From NCBI GenBank assembly GCA_021532125.1, contig JADYUX010000004.1, positions 1-64,000 on the forward strand: 64,000 nucleotides of DNA, written 5' to 3'. Source of the DNA: Arcanobacterium haemolyticum (GTDB lineage Bacteria; Actinomycetota; Actinomycetes; Actinomycetales; Actinomycetaceae). Both the position numbers and the translations under genes were made by a program. Below the pieces are notes generated by a model that did not search any database, was not told the origin of the DNA, and worked only from the letters and a program-made list of their open reading frames with translations. Positions 9,670-18,818 of the stretch are shown one piece after another; position 1 is the first letter of the stretch, and each line of letters starts with the position of its first letter.

Positions 9670-11385
9670 ATGAAGGCACGTCTGGCTCTCCTCGCAGCCG
9701 CGGCACTCGTCGTTCCCACCACCTCGGCCTATGCCGAGGAATCTCCAACACAATGCATCCCCACCGGCTCCCACGCTCGGATTCTCTTCTATCAAGACTC
9801 CCACGAGTTCTCCCCTGTCACGAGAGCCGACGGCGAACGCGGCGGCATTTCCCGCCTCGCCACAGTCCTCTCCAACGCAAGCATCGGCGACGAGTCCACC
9901 GATATCGTCTTTGGCGGCGATCTCGCCGGTGGCACACTTTTCGGCGGTTTCTACAAGGGCACTCCTTTCATCGAGGCGATGAACACGCTCGGCGTGGACG
10001 TTGCTGCCTTCGGCCAGCACGACTTCGATTTCGGTGCCGACCACACGCGAAGCCTTGTCAAGGCTTCGTCGTTCACATGGGTAAGCTCAAACCTCACGAA
10101 TACGGATGGTTCGCCATTTGTCCCGACGACGAATCTCGTGCGCACCGTCGGTGGCGTCAAGGTCGGTTATCTCGCGCTCACGTCCGGAATGTCAACAACA
10201 TCGGCAAGTGCCCAGGTGCGCGAGCAGGAACTCGTCGCGAGCGCTGAGCAAGCTGCTGAAGCGCTTCGCACCAAGGGAGCTGAAGCGATCGTCGCACTCG
10301 GTCAGATTTCGGCCGACGAGGGCGCAGCAGTAATGGAGGCTGTGCCTTCCATTGATGTCATGCTCCGCGAGGAGAGCAGCGCCGCTGGCACGGGGTCCGT
10401 CGTCTATATCGGAGAATCGAAGCGCCCGATCCTTGAAGCCTACGGCGATTACGGGAACGTTTACAGTGTCGATCTCACACCGACGTCGTGTGGCGTCACG
10501 GTTTCGTCGGAATCCGTCCTCGTCAACGCAGACGTCCCCGCCGATCCGGCCACACTCCCGCTTGAAGAGAAATACGTGGGCGACATGGAATCGGCCTTAG
10601 CTGCGACGGTGACAACGAGCGACCACGCTATTGAGCGGCCAGAAGGCGGGGCGCTCGTAGCCCGTGCCTACCGTGACTACATGGGAACCCAACTCGGCTG
10701 GCAGAACGGGGGCGGCGTGCGTGCCGTCATTCCCCACGGCGATGTCACCCTCCGCGATCTGCGTTCGGTCCTCCCCTTCGACAACAAGGTTGTTGCCATT
10801 GAAGCGACCGGCGCGCAGATTATCGCGGCGCTCGAACAGGGCGCCAACTCATCCCCCTCAGGCTCAGGCGGATACCCGCGCACCTCCGGATTCAACTACC
10901 AGTATGTGCCGAGCGCGGCGGAAGGCCAGCGCATCGTCAACGTCACCCTCGACGATGGAACCCCTCTCGATCCTGCAGCCACATACACTCTCGCACTCAC
11001 GAAGTATGTGCTCGGCGGCGGCAACAACGTCACCGCATTTGCCGACGCTAAGGTAACCTCGACCGACATTATCGCCGACGTCGACACCCTCATCGCCTTC
11101 GCCAAAGCTCACGCTGTGCTCCCGGCAAGCCCGATCACAGGAACGCAGCTTGATGCGCTCCCCGAAGAAGATCCAACGACACCTACCGATCCTTCGAGCA
11201 GTGAGCCATCTGCACAACCCTCACAGGGTTCCAGTGACGAACCTGTGAATGCGCCGAGCACGAGTCCTACGCAGCCTTCGTCCTCGAAGCTTCCCTTCAC
11301 AGGAGCAAACACCGGTGGGATCGCCCTCGCTGCGCTCGTGGCTCTCGTCGGCGGCTTCGCGCTTCGTCGGCGCACCCGCAGCTAA
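9670..11385 (+). CDS. LPXTG-anchored 5'-nucleotidase / metallophosphoesterase
   Basis: Predicted extracellular nucleotidase releasing nucleosides from nucleotides at the cell surface. Residues 1-22 form a signal peptide ending TSAYA. A metallophosphatase domain follows with FYQDSHEFSP, FGGDLAGGT and FGQHDFDFG, so Gln replaces Asn of the usual GNHEFD motif. The 5'-nucleotidase C-terminal domain has NGGGVRAVIPHGDVT and LPFDNKVV. The tail has a Ser/Pro/Thr-rich wall spacer, LPFTGANTGG, a hydrophobic helix and RRRTRS: a sortase A sorting signal. The start follows AGAAGGA. Confidence 0.88.
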   Translation: MKARLALLAAAALVVPTTSAYAEESPTQCIPTGSHARILFYQDSHEFSPVTRADGERGGISRLATVLSNASIGDESTDIVFGGDLAGGTLFGGFYKGTPFIEAMNTLGVDVAAFGQHDFDFGADHTRSLVKASSFTWVSSNLTNTDGSPFVPTTNLVRTVGGVKVGYLALTSGMSTTSASAQVREQELVASAEQAAEALRTKGAEAIVALGQISADEGAAVMEAVPSIDVMLREESSAAGTGSVVYIGESKRPILEAYGDYGNVYSVDLTPTSCGVTVSSESVLVNADVPADPATLPLEEKYVGDMESALAATVTTSDHAIERPEGGALVARAYRDYMGTQLGWQNGGGVRAVIPHGDVTLRDLRSVLPFDNKVVAIEATGAQIIAALEQGANSSPSGSGGYPRTSGFNYQYVPSAAEGQRIVNVTLDDGTPLDPAATYTLALTKYVLGGGNNVTAFADAKVTSTDIIADVDTLIAFAKAHAVLPASPITGTQLDALPEEDPTTPTDPSSSEPSAQPSQGSSDEPVNAPSTSPTQPSSSKLPFTGANTGGIALAALVALVGGFALRRRTRS

Positions 11386-11392
11386 CGCGACA

Positions 11393-11428
11393 GGTGGCTC
11401 ACACGACAACAATCCCGCGTGAGCCACC
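11393..11428. terminator. Hairpin after the nucleotidase gene
   Basis: 10-bp perfect arms (GGTGGCTCAC / GTGAGCCACC) with a 16-nt loop lie between the convergent nucleotidase and aldo/keto reductase genes. There is no long T run. Confidence 0.6.
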
Positions 11429-11447
11429 CGCCGTATTGCCGTTTCTG

Positions 11448-12479
11448 CTACCGCATAAGTCGTGGCTTTGCCGGTGGCTGCCACGTCCCGCCCAATTCCT
11501 TTTCGCCGGGGCGAGCCAGCGGCCCCATGAGCTCATGCGCTACGTACGGCTCTTCAAGGTAAGCCACGTCGTCGTCGGAGAGTTTCAGGCTCGTCGCTGC
11601 TACCGCTTGCTCGACACGCTCAGGCGACGAACATCCCACGATCGGCGAGGCGGGGCCATGCGCCCAGTGCCATGCCAAAGCGACCGCTGACATCGGCACG
11701 CCGAGACGTTCAGCCACCTCAGCCACGCGGCGAATAATCGGCATGTCGTGCTCTTGCGCTCCATCGTACTTCCGAGCCATCGAGCGGTCCGTCGTCGATC
11801 GCAGCGACGACGAATCCCACGTCGAACGCGCCAGATGCCCGGAGGCAAGTGGGCTGTAAGGCGTGGGCAGCGCTCCAAACTGCCGCACCACCGGCAGCAT
11901 TTCGCGCTCTGACTCGCGATAAAGGAGGTTGTAGTGGCATTGCATCGTCGTGAACGGAGTCCAACCGTTATCCCTGGCAACGATCTGCATGTTGTGGTAC
12001 TGGTATGCGTACATTTCACTCGCGCCGATAGCGCGCACCTTCCCCGCAACGACGAGGTTGTGGAGGGCTTCCATCGTTTCGGCAATCGGCGTCGAGTAGT
12101 CGAATCGATGAATGATGTAGAGGTCAAGGTAATCCGTGCCGAGGCGCTTGAGCGTCGCCTCCGCTTCGCGTTCAATTGCACGAGCTTTGAGCGCGCCCTC
12201 GTTATAGAACACCTTGCTCGCTACCACCACGTCCTCACGGCGCACACCGAGCTCTTTGAGGGAACGCCCAATGAACTCCTCGCTCGTCCCGTGAGAATAA
12301 ATGTTTGCCGTATCGATCGTCGTCACGCCAAGATCAAGGGCACGTCGAATAATCGACGTCGTCGTGTCCTGATCCACTGTCCACAGGTGAAAACTCTCGC
12401 TCGCCTGACCAAACGACATTCCGCCCAGCGTGAGCTGCGAAACCTTCACTCCACTCTGGCCAAGTTCGAAGTAGCGCAT
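11448..12479 (-). CDS. Aldo/keto reductase
   Basis: NADPH-dependent oxidoreductase of the AKR barrel family, 343 residues. The catalytic tetrad can be read as Asp and Tyr in DTANIYSHGTSEEFIG, Lys in VASKVFYN and His in YIIHRFDYSTPI. SPLASGHLAR and VGCSSPERVEQAV correspond to cofactor-binding loops. It resembles the YajO/YghZ-like group acting on small aldehydes. The substrate cannot be inferred. It lies 24 bp downstream of the quinone-oxidoreductase-like gene and is probably in the same MerR-controlled transcript. Confidence 0.92.
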   Translation of the reverse strand: MRYFELGQSGVKVSQLTLGGMSFGQASESFHLWTVDQDTTTSIIRRALDLGVTTIDTANIYSHGTSEEFIGRSLKELGVRREDVVVASKVFYNEGALKARAIEREAEATLKRLGTDYLDLYIIHRFDYSTPIAETMEALHNLVVAGKVRAIGASEMYAYQYHNMQIVARDNGWTPFTTMQCHYNLLYRESEREMLPVVRQFGALPTPYSPLASGHLARSTWDSSSLRSTTDRSMARKYDGAQEHDMPIIRRVAEVAERLGVPMSAVALAWHWAHGPASPIVGCSSPERVEQAVAATSLKLSDDDVAYLEEPYVAHELMGPLARPGEKELGGTWQPPAKPRLMR

Positions 12480-12503
12480 CTGTTTCCCCTCGTCGTCGTA
12501 GCC

Positions 12504-13025
12504 TCAGTCCCGGTGGGCGCCAGCGACATACTCCTTGTATGCCTCCGCCCGCGCGACAATGTCATTATCGCTCATCGCCAGTGTTCCTTCGGTGGTAAAC
12601 GGCGTCAGGAAACGGGTGCCAATGAGGTTGCTCGTCGCCTCAAATGGGCGCAGCAACTCGGGGAGCGTGAAACCTACCCCGTCATGGGTGTATCCGGACG
12701 CTCCTGCAGACACGGCGAGTCCGAGTTCCTTCCCGTGAAGCGCAGTCCCCGTCGAACCATAGGCCCAGCCATACGTGAAGACGTCATCCTCCCATTGTTT
12801 GAGGAGCGCCGGGCTCGAATACCAGTACATCGGGAACTGAAGAATGATGCGGTCAGCCTCAGCGAGAACTGCTTGCTCCGCCGCGACGTCAATGACACCG
12901 TCGGGGTAGAGCGCATACATGTCTCGGACTGTAACGCCGGGAAGTTCCTTCACTGCCGCAGCGAGGTGAGCGTTGAATCGTGAGGAATCACGATGTGGAT
13001 GGAAAAGCGCAATTGTTGTCGTCAC
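12504..13025 (-). CDS. NAD(P)H dehydrogenase (quinone)-type flavodoxin-fold oxidoreductase
   Basis: Predicted FMN/FAD-dependent two-electron reductase of quinones or electrophiles. The protein has TTTIALFHPHRDSSRFN at the N-terminus, then ADRIILQFPMYWYSSPALLKQWED, the family hallmark, and a GKELGLAVSAGASGYTH loop. I chose the GTG at 13025 because AGAGGA lies 7 nt upstream; an ATG at 13040 would add five residues without a good ribosome site. It is divergent from a MerR regulator whose probable operator lies in its promoter. Confidence 0.87.
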   Translation of the reverse strand: MTTTIALFHPHRDSSRFNAHLAAAVKELPGVTVRDMYALYPDGVIDVAAEQAVLAEADRIILQFPMYWYSSPALLKQWEDDVFTYGWAYGSTGTALHGKELGLAVSAGASGYTHDGVGFTLPELLRPFEATSNLIGTRFLTPFTTEGTLAMSDNDIVARAEAYKEYVAGAHRD

Positions 13026-13085
13026 AGGTTGTCCTCTCATGCATATGATGCCTCGCTCAGCCGGGCGAGGCTTATACTCACATGT

Positions 13086-13113
13086 GTAATACCTAAAGTT
13101 CACTTGAAGTCAA
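13086..13113 (-). promoter_or_regulatory. MerR-type promoter/operator of the oxidoreductase gene
   Basis: On the minus strand TTGACT (13113-13108) and TATTAC (13091-13086) form -35/-10 boxes. Between them lies a dyad around AAAGTTCACTT, similar to operators of NmlR-type MerR regulators. An operator between the boxes is typical of this family. Confidence 0.6.
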
Positions 13114-13163
13114 ACAATTGCGCGTGGACGATCTGTCACATCACCACACACCGGAGGTTCCCC

Positions 13164-13628
13164 ATGTCCACCACGGCCGAATACAGCATCGGAGAAGCCG
13201 CCAGAATTCTCGGCCTCACCCCCTCAGCCCTGCGCTACTACGACAACGAGAATCTCCTCCCCGATGTCGGCAGGACAAGCGGTGGAAGTCGTCGCTTCAC
13301 CGACGATGATCTTGAATGGGTGCGCTACATCGAACGCCTCAAGATGTCCGGTATGCCCATCAAAGAAATCCAGGTTTATGTTGATCTGTACCGGCAAGGC
13401 GATTCGACCATCGCCCAGCGTCAGAAGATCGTCGAGGAGCGCCGAGCCGAGGTTGAACGCCAGCTCGCCGAACTGAAAACAACTCTCGACTTCATCTCCT
13501 ACAAATGCTGGTTCTACGAGGTGGCCAGCGAATCTGGCACCTGCGAAACGCCGCGCACCATGTCCACCGAGGATCTTCCTCCAGAAATCCGACGAATCCG
13601 TGAGGCATGCGGAATTCACACCTATTAG
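13164..13628 (+). CDS. MerR family transcriptional regulator
   Basis: The 154-residue protein starts MSTTAEYSIGEAARILG behind CCGGAGG. The N-terminal HTH runs through TPSALRYYDNENLLP and RRFTDDDLEWVRYIERLK. A coiled-coil dimer helix follows (about residues 80-115, QKIVEERRAEVERQLAELK). The C-terminal part has two cysteines (KCWFYEV, GTCETP), which could sense thiol-reactive compounds as in NmlR/AdhR relatives. It probably controls the divergent oxidoreductase and aldo/keto reductase genes. Confidence 0.9.
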   Translation: MSTTAEYSIGEAARILGLTPSALRYYDNENLLPDVGRTSGGSRRFTDDDLEWVRYIERLKMSGMPIKEIQVYVDLYRQGDSTIAQRQKIVEERRAEVERQLAELKTTLDFISYKCWFYEVASESGTCETPRTMSTEDLPPEIRRIREACGIHTY

Positions 13629-13677
13629 GAAGGCGACGACGAGCCGCGCCGCCGGCTCCTAGCGCGCACCCTCACGT

Positions 13678-14619
13678 TTAGCGTGGCATTCGTCGTTCAA
13701 TAATCCCAGCAACAGCCCCCGCTGTCGCCTGCTGGAAAAGCATAGAAATAACAACTGGAAATACGGCAGCCGGAGGGAAATAGGCGACAGCGATAACCGC
13801 TCCCGCATTGATATTACGAAGCGCACTCCCATACAACAGGAAAATTGACGTTTCACGATCGGCCTTGAGTACCTTCGCCGCGCCAATTCCGGCAGCGTAG
13901 CCGACGAGCGACAAAGCGAACATCGTCAGTGCAACAACGACGAGGAATGGATCAAACGTTCGCACCAGCGGGGCGATCTTTGTCCCCGACGCCAGAATCA
14001 CAACACAGACACCACACTTGACAACAACCTGGAGCCATGGGCCAATTCTGCCGCTCACGCGCCCTTTCGTCGCCTCATTACAGCACACCGCAAGAACTGA
14101 AGGAATAAGGATCATCACCGCGACCGACTGCATGAGAGCCCACATGTCCACACTGATACTCGCCCCAATAAGCACCTTAATTCCCAAAGGAATAAGGAGC
14201 GGCGCGAGCAACGTATCAAGAAAAACTGTCACCAACGCAAGCGGAAGATTTCCACCCGTAATAGCGATCCACGCAAATCCCGTACTCGCTGTCGGGATAA
14301 GGAACTGAAGAATCATGCCCGCTTCAATATCCGGGTAATGGGAAAACGCAGGATGCGCAACACCCCAGACCACAAAGGGCATAACGATATGAACAACAAG
14401 AAGAACGACGATAACCGGCACGGGATGATGAGCCACCTTCGCTATATCAGAAAAGCGAAGTGTAAAGGAACCCGAAAATACCATGACGAAAAAGACAGGT
14501 GTCACGAGCGGCACAAGGTGGCCCGCGACTCCTGGAAAGACGATCCCTGTCACAATCATTATGGGGACGAGGAAAGGAAGAAGCCTCGACATCTGTTGAT
14601 TTACTGCACGTGCGTTCAC
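13678..14619 (-). CDS. Bile acid:sodium symporter (BASS) family transporter
   Basis: A polytopic membrane protein of about 313 residues with eight to ten hydrophobic segments. Features include VFFVMVFSGSFTLRFSDI and LIPTASTGFAWIAITGGNLPLAL, matching the BASS/ArsB-like fold in which discontinuous helices carry polar substrate contacts. The GTG at 14619 is preferred because GGGAGG lies 7 nt upstream. The substrate is unknown; bacterial members carry bile acids, organic anions or arsenite. It is convergent with the MerR gene and stands alone. Confidence 0.8.
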   Translation of the reverse strand: MNARAVNQQMSRLLPFLVPIMIVTGIVFPGVAGHLVPLVTPVFFVMVFSGSFTLRFSDIAKVAHHPVPVIVVLLVVHIVMPFVVWGVAHPAFSHYPDIEAGMILQFLIPTASTGFAWIAITGGNLPLALVTVFLDTLLAPLLIPLGIKVLIGASISVDMWALMQSVAVMILIPSVLAVCCNEATKGRVSGRIGPWLQVVVKCGVCVVILASGTKIAPLVRTFDPFLVVVALTMFALSLVGYAAGIGAAKVLKADRETSIFLLYGSALRNINAGAVIAVAYFPPAAVFPVVISMLFQQATAGAVAGIIERRMPR

Positions 14620-14913
14620 TTGTGTCCTCCCATGCACGTCCTATCATCCCACGACCTTCCCCGCCCCGGGATTTGCCGCTCTCCTTGTGGAACCTCGCTT
14701 CTCCTCTCGACACCGGCTCGCGCACATACAGATATACTCATTTTTCGTATCGCATACTGCGCAGTCCGACAAGACACCGCCTATTAGCTGCGGTTATATG
14801 TCTATTGACTATAGAAAACTCGACGAATACTTTTCTGTGCGTACTTTTCTGTGCGCTACCTCGCGATATTACGCAGTACCCCAACGCAACATAGACAATT
14901 AGAATCATGCTTT

Positions 14914-15471
14914 ATGGAGAAAAGTCTTCTTAGCCGAATTCAAGGCAACATACTATTGTTTGGTATCGTCTCGACAATTTTCGGACTCATAGCGTTAATC
15001 TGGCCAGAGATGACAGCCGTCACCTTTGTCACGATCTGGGGTATCTTTGCGCTTACCGATGGGATCACAGCGCTTTACCTTGCCTTCACGAGCAAGGCTT
15101 ACCGCGGCCAGCTCATCGTTAAGGGTATCCTCGGCATCATTGCCGGAATCATCGTTATCCTCTCCCCCGGAACCGGAATCACTGCCGCAGCATGGACTCT
15201 CGGATTCTGGCTGACGTTCCGCGGAGTAATTGAAGCCATGGAAGCCTGGACGCTGCCGACCCTCGGTTACAAGCTCCTCGGGTTCCTGCGCGCACTTCTC
15301 TGGATTCTCGCTGCCGCCATCGTCATGGCGCATCCGGGTTCCGCCGCCATCGGATTCTCGCTCTGGCTTGGCGCCTTCGTTCTTGTCAGCGGTCTGAGCT
15401 CGATCGCGACGTATTTCGCTCTGCGCCGCGTGCGGCGAAACCTCAGCCGCGCCAACGGCACATCCTACTGA
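14914..15471 (+). CDS. HdeD-like DUF308 membrane protein
   Basis: The 185-residue protein has about six transmembrane segments in three similar hairpins, for example NILLFGIVSTIFGLIALIWP and AWTLGFWLTFRGVIEAMEAW. This matches the HdeD/DUF308 family. HdeD in enterobacteria is linked to acid tolerance; no role can be read from this sequence. The ATG at 14914 is chosen because the family similarity starts there. A bidirectional terminator separates it from pflA. Confidence 0.85.
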   Translation: MEKSLLSRIQGNILLFGIVSTIFGLIALIWPEMTAVTFVTIWGIFALTDGITALYLAFTSKAYRGQLIVKGILGIIAGIIVILSPGTGITAAAWTLGFWLTFRGVIEAMEAWTLPTLGYKLLGFLRALLWILAAAIVMAHPGSAAIGFSLWLGAFVLVSGLSSIATYFALRRVRRNLSRANGTSY

Positions 15472-15495
15472 AAACGAGGAGCCCAGCACAAAAGG

Positions 15496-15525
15496 AGGTG
15501 CCCAGCGTCTGAACGCTGGGCACCT
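15496..15525. terminator. Bidirectional terminator between the DUF308 gene and pflA
   Basis: Perfect 13-bp arms (AGGTGCCCAGCGT and its complement) with a CTGA loop. The plus-strand AAAA before the stem gives a T run for minus-strand transcripts arriving from pflA. Confidence 0.85.
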
Positions 15526-15531
15526 CTGCTG

Positions 15532-16401
15532 TCAGTAGGCTGTCAAGCCATGTGAGCGGAAAATCTCACGCGCAGCCTCGATCTGATCCTTATTCGGAGG
15601 TTCAGTATCGTCGAGCTTGTATTCAAGCCCGAGCCGCTTCCACTTATCGCGGCCCATCTGGTGGAAGGGCAGCACTTCGACACGACTCACATTCGGCCAC
15701 TTCTCAACGATCGAAGCGACAGCTTCAACGTTTTCCGTTGAATCCGTGAGGCCCGGAACAAGGACGAAACGAATCCACGTCTCAATCCCCTTCGCTGCCA
15801 GACGGTCACCGAAGTCGATTGTCGGCTGAAGCTCGCCGGTTGTGACCTTCTTGTAAAGCTCCGGGATACCGGCCTTGACGTCGAGAAGGACGAGGTCGAT
15901 GTTGTCGAGCATCTCGTCAGTGACGTTTCGGCCGAGGAAACCAGAGGTGTCGATACACGTGTTCACGCCGAGGGCCTTCGTGCCCTCGAGGAGCTTGGCG
16001 ACGAAGTGTGGCTGCATCATAGCTTCACCACCGGAGATGGTGATGCCACCGCCGGAGGCGTTAAGCGTCTTGCGGTAGCGCTTGATCCGATGCAGGAGGT
16101 CGTCAAGCTCGACGGGCTCACCGTCTCGCATGAGGAACGTATCAGGGTTGTGACAGTAGAGGCAGCGCAAACCACAGCCAGCGAGGAAGATCGTCATTCG
16201 CACACCTGGCCCATCAACAGCAGTGACGAGTTCCCAGGAGTGCATCGAGCCGAGAGTTCCCTCGCGCATGCGGCGCAGACGGTCTGCGTGCTCAAGGTCG
16301 GTCATAGGGATAAGACCGGCCGTGCCATTTCCCGAAATACGGGCCGCCGGGGCCAGGAAATCCTGGTCCCCGGCAGCACTCGCGTTAAGCGTTTCAGTCA
16401 T
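15532..16401 (-). CDS. pflA: Pyruvate formate-lyase activating enzyme
   Basis: Radical SAM enzyme that installs the glycyl radical on pyruvate formate-lyase. The CX3CX2C cluster motif is visible as Cys76, Cys80 and Cys83 in AGCGLRCLYCHNP. ITISGGEAMMQPHF and DVKAGIPELY follow in the barrel. The 289-residue frame has about 30 more N-terminal residues than E. coli PflA, so the true start could be the Met at residue 33 or later. It lies 4 bp after the small glycyl-radical gene, completing a pflB / glycyl-radical subunit / pflA operon. Confidence 0.94.
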   Translation of the reverse strand: MTETLNASAAGDQDFLAPAARISGNGTAGLIPMTDLEHADRLRRMREGTLGSMHSWELVTAVDGPGVRMTIFLAGCGLRCLYCHNPDTFLMRDGEPVELDDLLHRIKRYRKTLNASGGGITISGGEAMMQPHFVAKLLEGTKALGVNTCIDTSGFLGRNVTDEMLDNIDLVLLDVKAGIPELYKKVTTGELQPTIDFGDRLAAKGIETWIRFVLVPGLTDSTENVEAVASIVEKWPNVSRVEVLPFHQMGRDKWKRLGLEYKLDDTEPPNKDQIEAAREIFRSHGLTAY

Positions 16402-16405
16402 GAAC

Positions 16406-16657
16406 TCACTTGCCAGCGTGGAACGTGCGGGAGAGCACGTCGAGCTGCTGCTCGCGGGTGAGGCGGACGAAGTTCACGGCGTAGCCGGAGACGCGAACGG
16501 TGAGGTTCGGGTAGTTCTCCGGGTGCTCCATAGCATCTTCGAGGGTCTCGCGGTTAAGAACGTTGATGTTTGCGTGGTACAGACCAGCAACGCCGCCCTT
16601 GGACTCGCGGTTTGCCTTCATCGAAGCAAGACGCTCTTCGTAGGTCATGGTGGCCAT
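16406..16657 (-). CDS. grcA: Glycyl radical subunit of pyruvate formate-lyase (GrcA-like)
   Basis: The 83-residue protein matches the last part of a full-length [23 protein letters not shown], the radical motif RVSGYAV with Gly58, and [15 protein letters not shown]. Its own ribosome site AAAGGAG precedes the ATG. It lies 52 bp downstream of a PFL gene that lacks this segment. It must supply the glycyl radical to the large subunit in trans, as E. coli YfiD/GrcA does for oxygen-cleaved PFL. Here it appears to be the only source. Confidence 0.9.
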   Translation of the reverse strand: MATMTYEERLASMKANRESKGGVAGLYHANINVLNRETLEDAMEHPENYPNLTVRVSGYAVNFVRLTREQQLDVLSRTFHAGK

Positions 16658-16709
16658 GTTCGGCTCCTTTACTTGAAAATATGTTTCCGTTAGTTACTTG
16701 TGGACGTTG

Positions 16710-18818
16710 TCAGGAGAGGAAGGAATCCTCGGGGATGAATCCGCCGTCGAGCACCTGAACGAGGTTGTCGATCTGCTCATCCTTATCGCGGCCAAGGCCG
16801 GACGGGGTGATGGTGTTCGTCAGCGAGATGCCATCGAGGGCGTCCTCGTAGTCCAGCTTTCCAACGGAAAGCATGGAGGCGAGCATGCCGTGCGTATCCA
16901 TGCCGTTCTCCGGGTTTGCGCCCGGGGAGAACGGTGTGCCCTTCTCGTGACCCGACGGGAAGGCGCCGGTGTTACGGCCGTACACCACGTTCGAGGTAAT
17001 GGTGAGAACGGACTGGGTCGGGATCGCGTCGCGGTAGAGCGGGATCTCCTTGATCTTGCTCATGACCGTGTGAACAACCGTAGCGGCGATATCGTCGGCG
17101 CGGTCGTCGTCGTTACCGTACTTCGGGAAGTCACCCTCGGTGACGTAATCAACGACAAGGCCGGTCTCGTCGCGTACAGGCGTGACCTTGGCGTACTTGA
17201 TAGCAGAGAGCGAGTCGGCAACGATCGACAGTCCGGCGATACCGCAACCCATGGTGCGGACGATGTCCGAATCGTGAAGCGCCATTTCGATCGACTCGTA
17301 AGCGTAGCGATCGTGGCAGTAGTGGATGATGTTAAGGGCCTCAACGTAGGTGCCAACCACCCAGTCGAGCATCTCCTCGTAGCGCTTCCACACATCGTCG
17401 AAGTCGAGCGGGCCATCGCCCTGAACGCCCTCGTAGCCCTCAACGATCTGCTTGCCGCTCATCTCGTCGCGACCGCCGTTAATGGCGTACAGGAGAGCTT
17501 TAGCAGCGTTCACACGAGCGCCGAAGAGCTGCATCTGCTTGCCCACGCGCATCGGCGAAACACAGCAAGCGATAGCGGCGTCGTCGCCCCAGTGTCCACG
17601 AATCTGCGGATCGGACTCGTACTGGATCGACGAAGTCTCGATGGAGATTGCTGCGCAGAATTCCTTGTAACCCTTGGGAAGGTTCGGATCCCAGAAGATC
17701 GTGATATTCGGTTCCGGAGCCGGGCCGAGGTTACGCAGGGTCTGGAGGAGGCGGAATGCCGTCTTCGTGACGAGCGTACGACCGTCCTCACCGAAGCCTG
17801 CATCCGACCAGGTTGCCCAGTACGGATCGCCGGAGAAGATCTGATCGTAATCGATCGTGCGGAGGAAACGCGTGATGCGGAGCTTGATGACGATGGCGTC
17901 AATCATTTCCTGTGCGTCAGACTCGGTGATGAGCCCAGCCTTGAGATCGCGCTCGAAGTAGATGTCGAGGAATGCCGAGAGACGGCCGATCGACATAGCG
18001 GCGCCGTCCTGCGACTTCACCGAAGCGAGGTAGCCGAAGTACACCCACTGCACAGCTTCCTTGGCGTTCGCTGCCGGGCGGCCGAGATCGAAGCCGTATT
18101 CCTCGCCGAGGACCTTGAGCTTCTTGAGGGCCTTAATCTGCTCGGCGTGCTCCTCGCGGTAGCGTGCCCAGTGCTCGGAGAATGGCTCATCAGCGTGGAG
18201 ATCCTTCGATGCCTGCTTGTCGGCGATGAGCTTGTCAACGCCGTAGAGGGCAACGCGGCGGTAATCACCGATGATACGGCCACGGCCGTATGCATCCGGG
18301 AGCCCGGTGATGATGTGGGAGGAACGAGCTGCACGGATGCGCGGGGTGTAGATATCGAACACGGCATCGTTGTGCGTCTTGCGGTAGCGAGTGAAGATCT
18401 TTTCGATCTCAGGATCAACTTCCTTGCCCGCTTCCTTAATGGCCTGCTTGACCATGCGCCATCCGCCGTTCGGCATCATTGCGCGCTTGAGCGGAACATC
18501 GGTCTGGAGGCCGACGATGACGTCGTCCTCTTCGCAGATGTACCCGGCCGGGAATGCGTCGATATCTGCAGGCGTGTGGGTGTCCACGTCGTAGACACGG
18601 CGCTCACGCTCCACATTGAGGTACTTGTTGGAAAGAGTATCCCAAACCTTGAGGGTCTTTTCCGTGGGGCCGGCAAGGAACGATGCGTCACCTTCGTAAG
18701 GCGTGTAGTTCCTCTGGATGAAGTCACGGACGTCGATGTTCTCGGTCCAATTACCGGTGGCAAAACCTGCCCATGCGTCTGTGGCTGTGGTTTCTACACC
18801 CGATTCGGTGCGCTCCAT
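16710..18818 (-). CDS. pflB: Pyruvate formate-lyase large subunit, lacking the glycyl-radical segment
   Basis: Converts pyruvate and CoA to formate and acetyl-CoA in anaerobic fermentation. The 702-residue protein aligns with PflB from the N-terminus (WENIDVRDFIQRNYTPYEG-like start) through the active-site cysteine pair in DAAIACCVSPM (about residue 419). It stops after GLGRDKDEQIDNLVQVLDG, exactly before the glycyl-radical tail. The E. coli enzyme has 760 residues. Clean stop and start signals separate it from the downstream glycyl-radical gene, so this looks like natural gene fission. The ribosome site CAGGAGAT precedes the ATG. Confidence 0.94.
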   Translation of the reverse strand: MERTESGVETTATDAWAGFATGNWTENIDVRDFIQRNYTPYEGDASFLAGPTEKTLKVWDTLSNKYLNVERERRVYDVDTHTPADIDAFPAGYICEEDDVIVGLQTDVPLKRAMMPNGGWRMVKQAIKEAGKEVDPEIEKIFTRYRKTHNDAVFDIYTPRIRAARSSHIITGLPDAYGRGRIIGDYRRVALYGVDKLIADKQASKDLHADEPFSEHWARYREEHAEQIKALKKLKVLGEEYGFDLGRPAANAKEAVQWVYFGYLASVKSQDGAAMSIGRLSAFLDIYFERDLKAGLITESDAQEMIDAIVIKLRITRFLRTIDYDQIFSGDPYWATWSDAGFGEDGRTLVTKTAFRLLQTLRNLGPAPEPNITIFWDPNLPKGYKEFCAAISIETSSIQYESDPQIRGHWGDDAAIACCVSPMRVGKQMQLFGARVNAAKALLYAINGGRDEMSGKQIVEGYEGVQGDGPLDFDDVWKRYEEMLDWVVGTYVEALNIIHYCHDRYAYESIEMALHDSDIVRTMGCGIAGLSIVADSLSAIKYAKVTPVRDETGLVVDYVTEGDFPKYGNDDDRADDIAATVVHTVMSKIKEIPLYRDAIPTQSVLTITSNVVYGRNTGAFPSGHEKGTPFSPGANPENGMDTHGMLASMLSVGKLDYEDALDGISLTNTITPSGLGRDKDEQIDNLVQVLDGGFIPEDSFLS

